From Clostridia bacterium BRH_c25 (GTDB lineage Bacteria; Bacillota_A; Clostridia; Lutisporales; Lutisporaceae): a stretch of 37,808 nucleotides of DNA. Location of the stretch: the NCBI GenBank assembly GCA_001515955.1, contig LOES01000209.1, forward strand, positions 1-37,808, read 5' to 3'. The translations under genes and the position numbers were made by a program. Below are positions 16,247 through 25,080 of the stretch, piece by piece. The first letter of the stretch is position 1, and each line of letters begins with the position of its first letter. The notes beneath the pieces were generated by a model. That model saw only the letters and a list, made by a program, of their open reading frames with translations. It searched no databases and was not told the DNA's origin.

Positions 16247-16819
16247 TTATTCCATCATGTCTACTATAATTTTTGCAACTTCCTTCATTGGAACTCCGGT
16301 ATCCATACTCTGCTTCTGGATTTTCCGATAAGCTTCCTGCTCCGAAAGCCCTGATTTGTCCATTAACAATCCTTTTGCCTTGTCAATCAGCCTTCTTGTA
16401 TCCAAATTAATTCTCATTTCATGAAGCTCTGCTTCCAGCTTCTGAATTCTTATCCTGCTCTTTATCAGCAATTCCACTGTGTTTAAAAGCAAAGCCCTGC
16501 TTACAGGCCTGTTCAGGCAAACTATGTCCAGCTCCCTCGTTCTGCTTTCCACATATCCTTTCTGATTATCATCAGTCAAAAGGACAACAGAACAAAGATT
16601 GTTTCCGGCAATAATTTTTGCCACCTCAAAACCCGTTGTATCAGGAAGCTCATAATTAGCAAGCAGGAGTAAAGGTTTAAGCGCCCGCACTTTTCTTATG
16701 GCTTCATTACCTGAGGTGCAAATTCCTGTTACAGTGAATCCACTGCCAGCCAATACTTGCTTAATTTTATTTCCTGCTTCTTCATTACCAACAGCAATAA
16801 TAATTTCCGACCGGCTCAT
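16247..16819 (-). CDS. ANTAR-domain RNA-binding antiterminator with degenerate receiver domain
   Basis: A 190-residue protein with an N-terminal receiver-like domain (about residues 1-115), a linking helix, and a C-terminal ANTAR domain (IDKAKGLLMDKSGLSEQEAY, then VPMKEVAKII). ANTAR proteins such as EutV and NasR bind paired hexaloop hairpins in nascent RNA and prevent termination. The receiver appears inactive: where response regulators have LLD the sequence reads LAN (LLLANYELPD), and the conserved lysine of KP reads RP (CLNRPV). I use ATG 16819 (GGAG upstream) rather than GTG 16828. It lies 53 bases after glnA, and hairpin targets precede glnN, glnA and amt. It resembles clostridial NitR-type regulators next to glnA. 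Confidence 0.9.
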   Translation of the reverse strand: MSRSEIIIAVGNEEAGNKIKQVLAGSGFTVTGICTSGNEAIRKVRALKPLLLLANYELPDTTGFEVAKIIAGNNLCSVVLLTDDNQKGYVESRTRELDIVCLNRPVSRALLLNTVELLIKSRIRIQKLEAELHEMRINLDTRRLIDKAKGLLMDKSGLSEQEAYRKIQKQSMDTGVPMKEVAKIIVDMME

Positions 16820-16872
16820 CTCCCTCACTCCAAACCTGCTTTATCCGATTGCCGGACCTATAATACTATATT

Positions 16873-18204
16873 TTAATATTTTGTAAGATACTGCTCAATT
16901 TCCCACTTATGAACCTTTGTCCTGTAATCATCCCATTCCAACAGCTTTGCTTCGATATACCGGTCAAAAATATGCTCTCCCAGTACTTTTCTCATTAGCT
17001 CGCTTTTCCTGAGCTCCTGAATGGCCTCATTCAAATCTCCCGGCAGGCTGTCAATCCCATGCTTAGCCCTCTCTTGATTATCCATATTGTATATATTCCC
17101 TTCGACACTTTCAACAGGTTTCAAATTGTTTTTGATACCATCCAATCCTGCTGCCAGAATAACCGCCAGAGCCAGATAAGGATTACATGAAGGATCCGGA
17201 TTTCTGAGTTCGATTCTCGTACTTTCACCTCTGGCTGCCGGTATCCTGATCAATGGACTTCTGTTCTTTGCAGACCATGCAATGTAAACAGGTGCTTCAT
17301 ATCCGGGCACCAACCGTTTGTATGAATTAACCAACGGGTTGGTCAGAGCTGTCATGGCTTTAATATGCCTCATAATACCTGCAATGTAACTATACGCAAT
17401 TTCACTCAAAGCCAGCTTATCCTCCGGGTCATAAAATGCATTTTCGCTGCCTTTCGATAAGGATTGGTCGGTGTGCATACCCGAACCGTTTATTCCTGCT
17501 ATTGGCTTTGGCATAAAACTGGCATGCAGGCCATGCTGATGCGCAACCGTCTTTACAACCAGCTTGAAGGTCATGATGTTATCCGCAGTCTCCAACGCAT
17601 CTGCATATTTAAAGTCAATCTCGTGCTGCCCTCCTGCAACCTCATGATGGGATGTCTCAATTTTAAAACCCATCTCCTCCAACATCAAGCACATATCTCT
17701 GCGGGCATTTTCGCCAAGATCTACAGGACCAAGGTCAAAGTAGCCTGCATTGTCATGAGTGATGGTTGTAGGTACCCCGTTGTTGTCCACCTGAAACAAA
17801 AAGAATTCACATTCCGGTCCTACATTAAAAGTATAACCCAGCTCAGCTGCTTCCTTAAGGGTCTTCTTCAATACATATCTGGGATCCCCTTCAAAGGGTG
17901 TTCCATCAGGATTATAAATATCACATATCATCCGCGCGACCCGTTCCGACTGCGCTCTCCATGGAAAAACGACAAAGGTATTGGGATCCGGCCTTAGATA
18001 CATGTCTGATTCCTCAATCCTGACAAAACCTTCAATAGATGAACCATCAAACACACATTGATTGTTTAATGCTTTCTCCAGTAGATCCGATGTAATCGAA
18101 ACATTTTTAAGTGTGCCGAAAATATCAGTGAATTGAAGTCGGATAAATTTTACATCCTGTTCCCTCACCATTCTTTTTACATCGTCCGGAGTATACTTTG
18201 CCAT
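16873..18204 (-). CDS. glnA: Glutamine synthetase, type I (GSI)
   Basis: A 443-residue GSI, the short Gram-positive (alpha) form. Diagnostic blocks are [43 protein letters not shown] (ATP and glutamate site) and [21 protein letters not shown]; it ends in QYLTKY. It makes glutamine from glutamate, ammonium and ATP. The tyrosine-containing adenylylation loop of the beta form is not evident, so covalent control is unlikely. GAGGAG precedes the ATG at 18204. A long structured leader with an antitermination element lies upstream, and the ANTAR regulator gene follows 53 bases downstream, probably in the same transcript. A second, unrelated-type synthetase (GSIII) is encoded just upstream. Confidence 0.96.
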   Translation of the reverse strand: MAKYTPDDVKRMVREQDVKFIRLQFTDIFGTLKNVSITSDLLEKALNNQCVFDGSSIEGFVRIEESDMYLRPDPNTFVVFPWRAQSERVARMICDIYNPDGTPFEGDPRYVLKKTLKEAAELGYTFNVGPECEFFLFQVDNNGVPTTITHDNAGYFDLGPVDLGENARRDMCLMLEEMGFKIETSHHEVAGGQHEIDFKYADALETADNIMTFKLVVKTVAHQHGLHASFMPKPIAGINGSGMHTDQSLSKGSENAFYDPEDKLALSEIAYSYIAGIMRHIKAMTALTNPLVNSYKRLVPGYEAPVYIAWSAKNRSPLIRIPAARGESTRIELRNPDPSCNPYLALAVILAAGLDGIKNNLKPVESVEGNIYNMDNQERAKHGIDSLPGDLNEAIQELRKSELMRKVLGEHIFDRYIEAKLLEWDDYRTKVHKWEIEQYLTKY

Positions 18205-18240
18205 TTAAAAAACTCCTCTCTATTAAAGATGCATTCCTAA

Positions 18241-18307
18241 GTGAAAAAAATAATGACGCCCAAAACAAGATTACATATACCTTGCACTATTTGAACGCCA
18301 TTGTTCA
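18241..18307 (-). promoter_or_regulatory. ANTAR-type antitermination element in the glnA leader
   Basis: On the minus strand P2 is TGAAC-AATGGC-GTTCA (18292-18307), with the same AATGGC loop as in the glnN leader. It overlaps the 5' arm of a terminator whose arms AATGGCGTTCAAA (18290-18302) and TTTGGGCGTCATT (18252-18264) pair over 13 bp with three G-U pairs, followed by ATTTTTTTC. An inner CAAG/CTTG stem extends it. A canonical P1 is not clear; the best local hairpin is AAGC-ACTA-GCTT at 18309-18320, which lacks a proper hexaloop. The leader ends about 37 bases before the glnA ATG. Confidence 0.7.
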
Positions 18308-18314
18308 CAAGCTA

Positions 18315-18417
18315 GTGCTTATTAACACAACAAATTTCTTGTCTTTCATAGTGTTAATAATGCACTTCCTTAATTTGTGCCTCGCATACCCTAGAAGAAA
18401 ATTACTTTACGAGGCAC
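18315..18417 (-). promoter_or_regulatory. Two further hairpins in the glnA leader
   Basis: The first in the transcript is GTGCCTCG/CGAGGCAC (18410-18417 with 18377-18384), a perfect 8-bp stem with a 25-base loop. The second pairs GTGCATTATTAACAC (18351-18365) with GTGTTAATAAGCAC (18315-18328), 14 bp with one bulged A, and runs directly into the antitermination element. Neither has a U-run, so they are leader structures rather than terminators. Their role is unknown. Confidence 0.55.
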
Positions 18418-18443
18418 TTGATACTGATTAATTATTATACACA

Positions 18444-18471
18444 ATTATACACATAACTTGGTGAAATGCAA
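18444..18471 (-). promoter_or_regulatory. glnA promoter
   Basis: TTGCAT (18466-18471), 16-base spacer, TATAAT (18444-18449) on the minus strand. It lies between the end of glnN and the leader hairpins, giving a leader of about 230 bases. A second TATAAT-like box follows a few bases downstream. Confidence 0.65.
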
Positions 18472-18501
18472 GTATATTTTTAATAGTTCACTTGCTTTAT
18501 T

Positions 18502-20595
18502 CTACACGTTAAACAGTATATCTCCATAGGTCGGAACCGGCCAGAATTCCCTGTCTACAATTGTTTCAAGCTTGTCGGCATCTGCCCTCAGGATAGCCAT
18601 TTTTTCAAATATGTCATAGCGGTAGAAATATGCCTGCCCATAGGTATCCCCATGCATACCCGCCGCTGCATCTACAGCGTCTTCAAGACATGCAATATTC
18701 TTCTTAAAGGATGCGGTCAGTTTGGATGTTTCCGTAAGGAGTTCCGCCTGAGCAGATATATCTGCATCCAAGCCCGTTGCATTAATCTTATTGATTGACT
18801 CGGCCAGTTTTGTTGCATATCCTATTACTGCGGGAAGAATTTGGCGTTTTGCCATCTCCAACATTGTCAACGCTTCGATATTGATGATCTTGGTATAATT
18901 TTCAAGAGCTATTTCATAGTGTGACTGAATCTCTACTCTGCTCAGCACACCATGCTTTTCCATCACTCTGATATTCTTTTCGTCCAATAATGCTTTTGCA
19001 GCTTCTACCGTCGAAGGTATATTGGGCAGGCCTCTTTTTGCCGCTTCTTCAATCCATTCATCGGAGTAACCGTTGCCGTTAAATATAACCTTCTTATTAT
19101 TAACTGCGATTTCCTTCAGTATTTCTTTTATCTTTACTTCCAGATCTTCTGCATTTTCAAGCCTTGAAGCGATTCCATCCAAGGCCTCTGCAACAATCGT
19201 ATTCAAAACATAATTGGCAGTGGCAATAGAAGCAGATGAGCCGACCATTCTGAATTCAAATTTGTTGCCGGTGAAGGCAAATGCGGATGTTCTGTTTCTG
19301 TCTGTAGAATCCTTGGGTAATGCAGGAAGTGTCGTCACACCGATCTTAAGCTCTCCACCCTGTATAGAGCTTTTGGCTCCGCCGTTTTCAACCTGCCTAA
19401 GTATATCTGTAAGCTGATCACCGAGGAAAATTGATATAATAGCAGGTGGTGCTTCATTTGCACCTAAACGGTGGTCATTGCCCGGTACTGCAGCTGCAAA
19501 CCTGAGCAGTTCGGCATATTCATCAACAGCTTTTACCACTGCGAAAAGGAATACCAGGAATTGTGCATTATCGTGGGGTGTATTTCCCGGATCCAATAGA
19601 TTCACACCGTCATCTGTCGACATGGACCAGTTATTATGCTTTCCTGACCCGTTTACGCCGGCAAAGGGTTTTTCGTGCAGCAGACAGACCAGCCCATGCC
19701 TTAAAGCTACCTTCCTCATAGTTTCCATAGTCAGCTGATTATGGTCGGTCGCAATATTATTTGTGGTATATATTGATGCAAGCTCATGCTGGGCAGGCGC
19801 TACCTCGTTATGCTTTGTTTTTGCCGATACTCCCAGCTTCCATAATTCTTCATCCAATTCTTTCATGAATGCAGAAACATTTTCTTTCAGAGATCCGAAA
19901 TAGTGGTCTTCCAGTTCCTGTCCTTTTGCCGGTTTTGCTCCAAAAAGTGTCCTCCCTGTATACAAAAGGTCTTTACGCTGATAATATTTTTCCTTATCAA
20001 TCAGAAAGTATTCCTGTTCAGGTCCTACTGTCGTTATTACCCTATTGGATGCAGTATTGCCGAAAACCCTCAGGATACGCAATGCCTGCTTTGATAAAGC
20101 TTCCATAGAGCGGAGCAGTGGTGTCTTCTTGTCCAATGCTTCACCGGTATAGGAACAGAATGCTGTGGGTATGCAAAGAGAACCATCTTTAATAAATGCA
20201 GGGGACGTACAATCCCATGCCGTATAGCCTCTTGCTTCGAAGGTAGCCCTAAGACCTCCGGAGGGGAAAGAAGAGGCATCCGGTTCTCCCTTGATCAGTT
20301 CTTTGCCTGAGAACTCCATTAAAACCTTACCTTCCTCTGTAGGTGCTATAAAAGCTTCGTGCTTTTCAGCCGTGATGCCGGTCAATGGTTGGAACCAATG
20401 TGTAAAATGCGTCGCACCCTTTTCGATTGCCCAATCCTTCATCGCACTTGCAATCACCTCTGCTACCGTAGTATCAAGGGGAAGACTCTCATCTATCGTC
20501 TTCCTCAAAGCCTTGTAAGCTGCCTTTGGAAGGCGCTCCCTCATTACTGCATCATTGAAAACATTTGAACCAAAATAATCACTTAAACTTGCCAT
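18502..20595 (-). CDS. glnN: Glutamine synthetase, type III (GSIII)
   Basis: A 697-residue protein of the GlnN (GSIII) family, known from Bacteroides, cyanobacteria and clostridia and usually 700-730 residues long. Diagnostic blocks are the N-terminal [16 protein letters not shown], the synthetase core [37 protein letters not shown], and a helical C-terminal extension. It catalyses the same reaction as GSI as a large double-ring complex. AAAGGGG precedes ATG 20595. It has its own promoter and an antitermination leader. Encoding both GSI and GSIII side by side suggests that they are deployed under different nitrogen supply, though both leaders appear to answer to the same ANTAR regulator. Confidence 0.95.
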   Translation of the reverse strand: MASLSDYFGSNVFNDAVMRERLPKAAYKALRKTIDESLPLDTTVAEVIASAMKDWAIEKGATHFTHWFQPLTGITAEKHEAFIAPTEEGKVLMEFSGKELIKGEPDASSFPSGGLRATFEARGYTAWDCTSPAFIKDGSLCIPTAFCSYTGEALDKKTPLLRSMEALSKQALRILRVFGNTASNRVITTVGPEQEYFLIDKEKYYQRKDLLYTGRTLFGAKPAKGQELEDHYFGSLKENVSAFMKELDEELWKLGVSAKTKHNEVAPAQHELASIYTTNNIATDHNQLTMETMRKVALRHGLVCLLHEKPFAGVNGSGKHNNWSMSTDDGVNLLDPGNTPHDNAQFLVFLFAVVKAVDEYAELLRFAAAVPGNDHRLGANEAPPAIISIFLGDQLTDILRQVENGGAKSSIQGGELKIGVTTLPALPKDSTDRNRTSAFAFTGNKFEFRMVGSSASIATANYVLNTIVAEALDGIASRLENAEDLEVKIKEILKEIAVNNKKVIFNGNGYSDEWIEEAAKRGLPNIPSTVEAAKALLDEKNIRVMEKHGVLSRVEIQSHYEIALENYTKIINIEALTMLEMAKRQILPAVIGYATKLAESINKINATGLDADISAQAELLTETSKLTASFKKNIACLEDAVDAAAGMHGDTYGQAYFYRYDIFEKMAILRADADKLETIVDREFWPVPTYGDILFNV

Positions 20596-20650
20596 AGTTA
20601 TTCCCCTTTCACATTACACTTTTTTGTTTATAGTTTTGGTTGCATATAAA

Positions 20651-20717
20651 AACAAAAAATAGCGCCACAAAATTTGTGACGCCATTGTCATATCATTATT
20701 CAAAGCACCAATGCTTT
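20651..20717 (-). promoter_or_regulatory. ANTAR-type antitermination element in the glnN leader
   Basis: The clearest of the three. On the minus strand P1 is AAAGC-ATTGGT-GCTTT (20702-20717) and P2 is TGAC-AATGGC-GTCA (20677-20690). Both six-base loops have A at position 1 and G at position 4, the rule known for EutV/NasR targets. An 11-base linker separates them. The 3' half of P2 is part of the 5' arm of a terminator (arms 20673-20682 and 20662-20671) followed by TATTTTTTG, so P2 and the terminator exclude each other. The element starts about 60 bases after the predicted transcription start. Confidence 0.82.
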
Positions 20718-20782
20718 TATTCAATTTTTTACTTTCAAAATGCAACCCTTATGTAGAATTGTAAAATAAAATATTATACAGT

Positions 20783-20811
20783 ATTATACAGTGTAATTTA
20801 AGAAAAATCAA
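20783..20811 (-). promoter_or_regulatory. glnN promoter
   Basis: TTGATT (20806-20811), 17-base spacer, TATAAT (20783-20788) on the minus strand, starting seven bases after the nadE stop. A second TATAAT lies about ten bases further on. The leader from near 20776 to the ATG at 20595 is about 180 bases and holds the antitermination element. Confidence 0.7.
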
Positions 20812-20817
20812 CTACTT

Positions 20818-22770
20818 TTATAAATTATTACTGTCTAAATTATTTATTTCATTCAGCCATGCAGAAAAGGCCGCATCGCTCGGCATTCGCCAGTCACCCC
20901 TGGGAGACAGTGCAATGGTACCGACCTTCGGTCCGTCAGGCATGCAAGACCTTTTGAACTGCTGCGTGAAAAACCTCCTTATAAAGACCTCCAGCCACTT
21001 TACGATTATATCCCTGCCGTATTTTCCTTCAAAAGCAATTTCTGCAAGCAGCTCTATTTTGGATGGAGAATAGCCTCCGCGTATCATATTGTAAAGGAAG
21101 AAATCATGGAGTTCATAACTCCCGACTATGTCTTCAGTCTTCTGGGCTATTTTCCCCTCACTGTCCGGAGGCAAAAGCTCCGGACTCACCGGTGTGTTGC
21201 AGATATCATATAAAGCCTTTGCCAGCAATGGCCTTTCAATATTATTTTTATCAGCATACCATTCTACAAGATATCTTACCAATGTCTTGGGAATGCTTAC
21301 ATTGACAGCGTACATCGACATGTGATCTCCGTTGTAGGTACTCCAGCCTAAGGCCAGCTCCGACAAATCTCCTGTACCCACTACCAGTCCGCCTTCCTTG
21401 TTGGCTATATCCATAAGAATTTGAGTCCTTTCCCTTGCCTGTACATTCTCATAGGTTACATCATAAACATTTTCGTCTAATCCTATATCCTTGAAATGCT
21501 GAATACAAGCTTCCTTAATGGAAATTTCCCTTGCAGAGGTTCCAAGCTCCTTCATTAATGATATGGCGTTGGAATACGTCCTGCCGGATGTACCAAATCC
21601 GGGCATTGTCACCGCAATGATGTTTCCCATCGACAGCTTAAGCTGCACACACACATCAACGCATACAAGCAATGCAAGGGTAGAGTCCAGACCTCCGGAT
21701 ATACCGACAACCATTTTATTAATACCACTTTTTACTATTCTCTGCTTCAAGCCTGCAGCTTGAATTTTGAAGATCTCGCTGCACCTTGTATCCCTTGCGT
21801 CCTTGGAACTGGGTACAAAGGGATGCGGATTCACTTTTCTGTACAAATTCCTCACTTCAGCCTGATCCATATGGAAGTGCACAACCTCATAATCCATATT
21901 GTTTGAATTCCCCATAAAGCTGTTCATTTTTCTACGGTCGTTCATAAGTCTTCCAATATCGATATCCTGATAAATACCTTCATTTTCCTTGAATCTTTGT
22001 TCAGCAAGCACAGCCCCGTTTTCTGCAATCAGTCCGTGGCCTCCGAACACGACATCCGTAGTGGACTCGCTTTCTCCGGCGGATGCGTATACATAGCCTG
22101 CAATGCACCTGGCAGATTGCTGAGAGACCAAAGTTCGCCTGTATTCTGCCTTCTCGACAATATCGTTGCTTGCAGACAAATTCAAAACAAGGTTTGCTCC
22201 ATGCAATGTATGATAGGAGCTGGGCGGAATAGGAGCCCACAGGTCTTCACAAATTTCTACTCCGATACAAAGCTCTGAAGCTGCATCCTTGAATAGAAGG
22301 TTCTCATTAAAAGGAGCTTCCTGCCCACACAACATAATAGTTTTGCTGATTCTTTTGGAAGAAGGTGCAAACCATCTGTACTCGTAAAACTCACTATAAT
22401 TCGGAATGAAGGTTTTTGGAACAACCCCAAGGATTTTTCCCTTGTAGAAAACTACAGCACAATTAAAAAGTTGGTTACCCGATTTTACAGGCATTCCTAC
22501 GGCAATTACGGCATCCAGCCCTGCAGTATTTTCTATAAGGATCCGAAGCTGTCTTTCAGCTTCTATCAACAGACCTGTCTGGTGGAACAGATCTGCGCAT
22601 GTATATCCGGTAATTGACAGCTCGGGGAAGGTAATAACCTGCAGACCCAAGCCTTTCATTTTTTCCAAAAACTCAAGCATCATCGCTATATTATAAGCCG
22701 GATCGGCAATTCTAATCTGCGGGCATGCCGCTCCTACCCGTACAAATCCATATTTGCTCAGTTTGATCAT
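20818..22770 (-). CDS. nadE: Glutamine-dependent NAD+ synthetase
   Basis: A two-domain protein of about 650 residues. The N-terminal nitrilase-type glutaminase domain shows the Glu-Lys-Cys triad context (TFPELSITGYTC, VVPKTFIPNYSEFYEY, IGVEICEDLW), and the C-terminal synthetase domain shows the ATP loop GISGGLDSTLALL. It amidates nicotinic acid adenine dinucleotide to NAD+ using glutamine, a cytoplasmic reaction. I use the ATG at 22770, where YGFVRVGAACPQIRIA matches the usual N-terminus; an ATG at 22797 adds nine residues, and neither start has a strong ribosome site. Its product of glutamine consumption and its position ahead of two glutamine synthetases may be more than chance. Confidence 0.93.
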   Translation of the reverse strand: MIKLSKYGFVRVGAACPQIRIADPAYNIAMMLEFLEKMKGLGLQVITFPELSITGYTCADLFHQTGLLIEAERQLRILIENTAGLDAVIAVGMPVKSGNQLFNCAVVFYKGKILGVVPKTFIPNYSEFYEYRWFAPSSKRISKTIMLCGQEAPFNENLLFKDAASELCIGVEICEDLWAPIPPSSYHTLHGANLVLNLSASNDIVEKAEYRRTLVSQQSARCIAGYVYASAGESESTTDVVFGGHGLIAENGAVLAEQRFKENEGIYQDIDIGRLMNDRRKMNSFMGNSNNMDYEVVHFHMDQAEVRNLYRKVNPHPFVPSSKDARDTRCSEIFKIQAAGLKQRIVKSGINKMVVGISGGLDSTLALLVCVDVCVQLKLSMGNIIAVTMPGFGTSGRTYSNAISLMKELGTSAREISIKEACIQHFKDIGLDENVYDVTYENVQARERTQILMDIANKEGGLVVGTGDLSELALGWSTYNGDHMSMYAVNVSIPKTLVRYLVEWYADKNNIERPLLAKALYDICNTPVSPELLPPDSEGKIAQKTEDIVGSYELHDFFLYNMIRGGYSPSKIELLAEIAFEGKYGRDIIVKWLEVFIRRFFTQQFKRSCMPDGPKVGTIALSPRGDWRMPSDAAFSAWLNEINNLDSNNL

Positions 22771-23036
22771 ATTTATTTCTCGCTTTCCATTATTCATTAT
22801 CGAATGTCTTTCATCTAATATATCACAATTTAACTATATGTTATTCTTTCCCTGTATTTTTATTTCCTTCTTTATTCTTAAATTAATCTCTTGCGCAGCT
22901 TATCGTAAACGTTTTGTTCCTGCTTGCCGGATCAAAGTATATTTACCAATAAAGCCTCATGAAAGCAAAAAGAACTGTCCCAATTGCTTTTTAAATATGC
23001 TATTATTATGTCATAATGTTTTGTGGGGTGGTCAAG

Positions 23037-23549
23037 ATGAGGAAGACGGCGGTTCTGTTTCTTGTTTTTATAGCGTTTATATCTGCTGCATTAATAATAC
23101 AAAGAAAAACGGATGAGGACAAGAACAGCTTCACTGCAATAAAGGAAAATATGGGCAGATATGAATACGACAAAGGCGGGTTAGGTATAGCTGTATCAAG
23201 AACAATGACATCAAAAGCGGTAGTGCACAATTTTGGAAGACCCATTTATCCTGCTGATAAAAAATTACAATATGTCTGGGTGTATATAAAGGTGGTTAAT
23301 TCGGGCACAACTGCTGTGCAATTAAAGCCTGATGAATTTACTCTGTCAATTCCCGGTAAAGCTGCTGTCAATTATGATTATAAAGCTTCAAATTCTATGC
23401 AAAAATGTTTGAAACCGATTAATTTAGATCCGGAAAAGGAAAACATTGGCGTATTGATATTCCCATTGCCTGAGAGTAATGCCTATACCCTTCATTATAA
23501 CGGTCCCAACGGCAAAGTCGAAAAAAGGCTGGTTATAGATTCACCTTAG
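23037..23549 (+). CDS. Membrane-anchored DUF4352-like protein
   Basis: A 170-residue protein with an N-terminal hydrophobic anchor (residues 5-21) lacking a lipobox, then a beta-rich extracellular domain. The pattern LQYVWVYIKVVNSGTTAVQLKPDEFTL followed by a closing LHYNGPNGK resembles DUF4352/TRF2-type domains of secreted Firmicute proteins; assignment is by pattern only. ATG 23037 is chosen for the GGGGTGG site just before it. It is one of the few plus-strand genes and is divergent from nadE and convergent with msrAB, 44 bases away. No function is known. Confidence 0.7.
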   Translation: MRKTAVLFLVFIAFISAALIIQRKTDEDKNSFTAIKENMGRYEYDKGGLGIAVSRTMTSKAVVHNFGRPIYPADKKLQYVWVYIKVVNSGTTAVQLKPDEFTLSIPGKAAVNYDYKASNSMQKCLKPINLDPEKENIGVLIFPLPESNAYTLHYNGPNGKVEKRLVIDSP

Positions 23550-23593
23550 CAAATCAACAGGGACGGAACTCTCTGCTTTTGACGTCCTACAAA

Positions 23594-24541
23594 TTATTTT
23601 ACAAATTGCACGAACCTTCCATACCCCTTCTCTTCCATTTCTTCTACAGGAATGAATCTCAGCGAGGCACTATTTATGCAGTATCTGAGTCCCCCCTTGT
23701 CTTTGGGTCCATCGTTAAACACATGGCCCAAATGGCTGCCGCCTATACGGCTCCGCACTTCCGTACGCAGCATCGAGTGGCTTTTATCCTCCCTTTCCTC
23801 AAGCACAGACTCGTCAATAGGGCGGGTGAAGCTTGGCCAGCCGCAGCCTGAGTCGTACTTGTCACTTGAAATGAACAACGGCTCTCCCGTAACTATATCA
23901 ACATAAATACCTTTGGAATGATTATCCCAGAACTCATTCCTAAAGGGAGGCTCGGTTGAATTCTGCTGTGTCACACTATACTGCAGGTCGGAAAGAGATT
24001 TTCTTATCTCCTCCTGAGAGGGTTTTTTATATGGATCAGCTTCCACCTTTGGCTGCAATACCTCCGGCAAAGTCGAAAAGTCTATGTGGCAATAGCCCTT
24101 TGGATTCTTTTTCAGGTAATCCTGATGATACTCCTCTGCAGGATAATAATGCTCCAGCTTCTTAACCTCTGTGGCAATATGCGCCTTATACTTCTGCTGT
24201 TCTTTATTAATTATTTGGCTGATAATTTCTATATCCTCTTCATCTATATAATAGATACCCGTTCTATACTGAGTACCTACATCATTTCCCTGCTTGTTCC
24301 TGCTTGTCGGATCAATGATCTTGAAATAGTACTCCAGTAAAGTATATAAGCTTACTTTTTGAGGGTCATAAATAATGTGTACTGTTTCCACATGACCTGT
24401 AGCAGGTATATCATAATAGCCCGGGTTTTCAGTTTTGCCGTTTGCATATCCAACAGTCGTCTCAACTACTCCGTCAATCCGCGAGAAGTATTCTTCAACT
24501 CCCCAGAAGCAACCCCCGGCAAGCCAGATTTCTTTATTCAT
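23594..24541 (-). CDS. msrAB: Bifunctional peptide methionine sulfoxide reductase MsrA/MsrB
   Basis: A 315-residue fusion. The N-terminal MsrA domain has the active-site GGCFWG with the catalytic cysteine at residue 11. The C-terminal MsrB domain has [12 protein letters not shown] and the catalytic [11 protein letters not shown]. Together they reduce the S and R epimers of methionine sulfoxide in oxidised proteins. The MsrB part has no CxxC zinc pairs before the GWPSF block, as in zinc-free MsrBs. ATG 24541 is preferred, since AAAGGA is correctly spaced for it but too close to the GTG at 24550. There is no signal peptide, so it should be cytoplasmic. Likely a single-gene unit protecting an anaerobe from oxidative damage. 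Confidence 0.95.
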   Translation of the reverse strand: MNKEIWLAGGCFWGVEEYFSRIDGVVETTVGYANGKTENPGYYDIPATGHVETVHIIYDPQKVSLYTLLEYYFKIIDPTSRNKQGNDVGTQYRTGIYYIDEEDIEIISQIINKEQQKYKAHIATEVKKLEHYYPAEEYHQDYLKKNPKGYCHIDFSTLPEVLQPKVEADPYKKPSQEEIRKSLSDLQYSVTQQNSTEPPFRNEFWDNHSKGIYVDIVTGEPLFISSDKYDSGCGWPSFTRPIDESVLEEREDKSHSMLRTEVRSRIGGSHLGHVFNDGPKDKGGLRYCINSASLRFIPVEEMEEKGYGRFVQFVK

Positions 24542-24687
24542 AACAATCACATATCCTTTCAGTATTTTTCTGATATTGTACTTGCTATGTATAGTATACC
24601 CTATTTAGGCCCTGGTAGCAGGAAGGAAGAGGTCTTTATATGTAAAAGCAAAAATGTCATGGTTCAAGCACCCATATTCTGCTTTTC

Positions 24688-24716
24688 TTGCAATTATAAA
24701 ACATTTGTGGTATATT
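24688..24716 (+). promoter_or_regulatory. Promoter of the leader-peptide/GNAT transcript
   Basis: TTGCAA (24688-24693), 17-base spacer, TATATT (24711-24716). The predicted start near 24723 lies 28 bases before the leader peptide ATG and about 360 bases before the acetyltransferase. Confidence 0.65.
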
Positions 24717-24750
24717 TAATTATGTAAAATTTTGAAGGGAGTGGCTGAAT

Positions 24751-24819
24751 ATGATTAAGATGAATAAGAGCTTTGTAATTAAATTTTTATGTGCAGCTAC
24801 TTCAAGTGAATATTATTAA
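24751..24819 (+). CDS. Short leader peptide (22 residues) upstream of the GNAT gene
   Basis: ATG 24751 to TAA 24819, preceded by GGGAGTGG at good spacing. It begins MIKMNKSFVIKFLC and ends SSEYY. It lies between a promoter and two terminator-like hairpins, the layout of ribosome-sensing attenuators ahead of antibiotic-response and resistance genes. There is no run of one amino acid that would suggest amino-acid attenuation. Translation is not proven; the ribosome site and position are the only support. Confidence 0.5.
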   Translation: MIKMNKSFVIKFLCAATSSEYY

Positions 24820-24883
24820 ACATAATTTTGATTTGTAACTATTGTTAATGTTATGATCTATATTATGAAGATAAATTCATCAA

Positions 24884-24921
24884 CCTTGGAGTAGCTAGGT
24901 TAACTATTCCAGGGGTTTTTT
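24884..24921 (+). terminator. First of two tandem terminator-like hairpins in the GNAT leader
   Basis: Arms 24884-24897 and 24901-24914 form a stem of about 14 bp (one mismatch, two G-U pairs) around a three-base loop, followed by a run of six T at 24916-24921. No gene ends just upstream on this strand apart from the leader peptide 65 bases away. Confidence 0.7.
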
Positions 24922-24951
24922 ATGTCCATATTTTAAATATGAATTCATCAG

Positions 24952-24989
24952 CCCTGGAGTAGTTAGCTTAACTGTTTCAGGGTATTTTT
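24952..24989 (+). terminator. Second tandem terminator-like hairpin in the GNAT leader
   Basis: Arms 24952-24965 and 24969-24982 pair over 14 positions (three G-U) around a GCT loop, followed by TATTTTT. The unit from AATTCATCA through the T-run and an (A/T)(C/T)GTC tail is a diverged copy of the first hairpin, 68 bases downstream of it. Confidence 0.7.
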
Positions 24990-25080
24990 ACGTCAAATTT
25001 TGACTTGTGGAGGTGTGTAAAAGAGCAAAAAAAAATAAATATTATTTTCAAAATTATTCATATGAAAAGGAGATATTAAA

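Noticed and set aside
17464..17997. Plus-strand frame of 177 residues
   Set aside because: Antisense to glnA. An antisense RNA near clostridial glnA genes has been described, but I see no clear plus-strand promoter here to support one.
22798..23036. Regulatory RNA upstream of nadE
   Set aside because: No stable hairpin, hexaloop pair or terminator was seen; only a weak extended -10 box.
24873..24994. Tandem repeats as a short CRISPR array
   Set aside because: Only two diverged copies, each a terminator-like hairpin with a T-run, and no spacer-repeat periodicity or cas genes.
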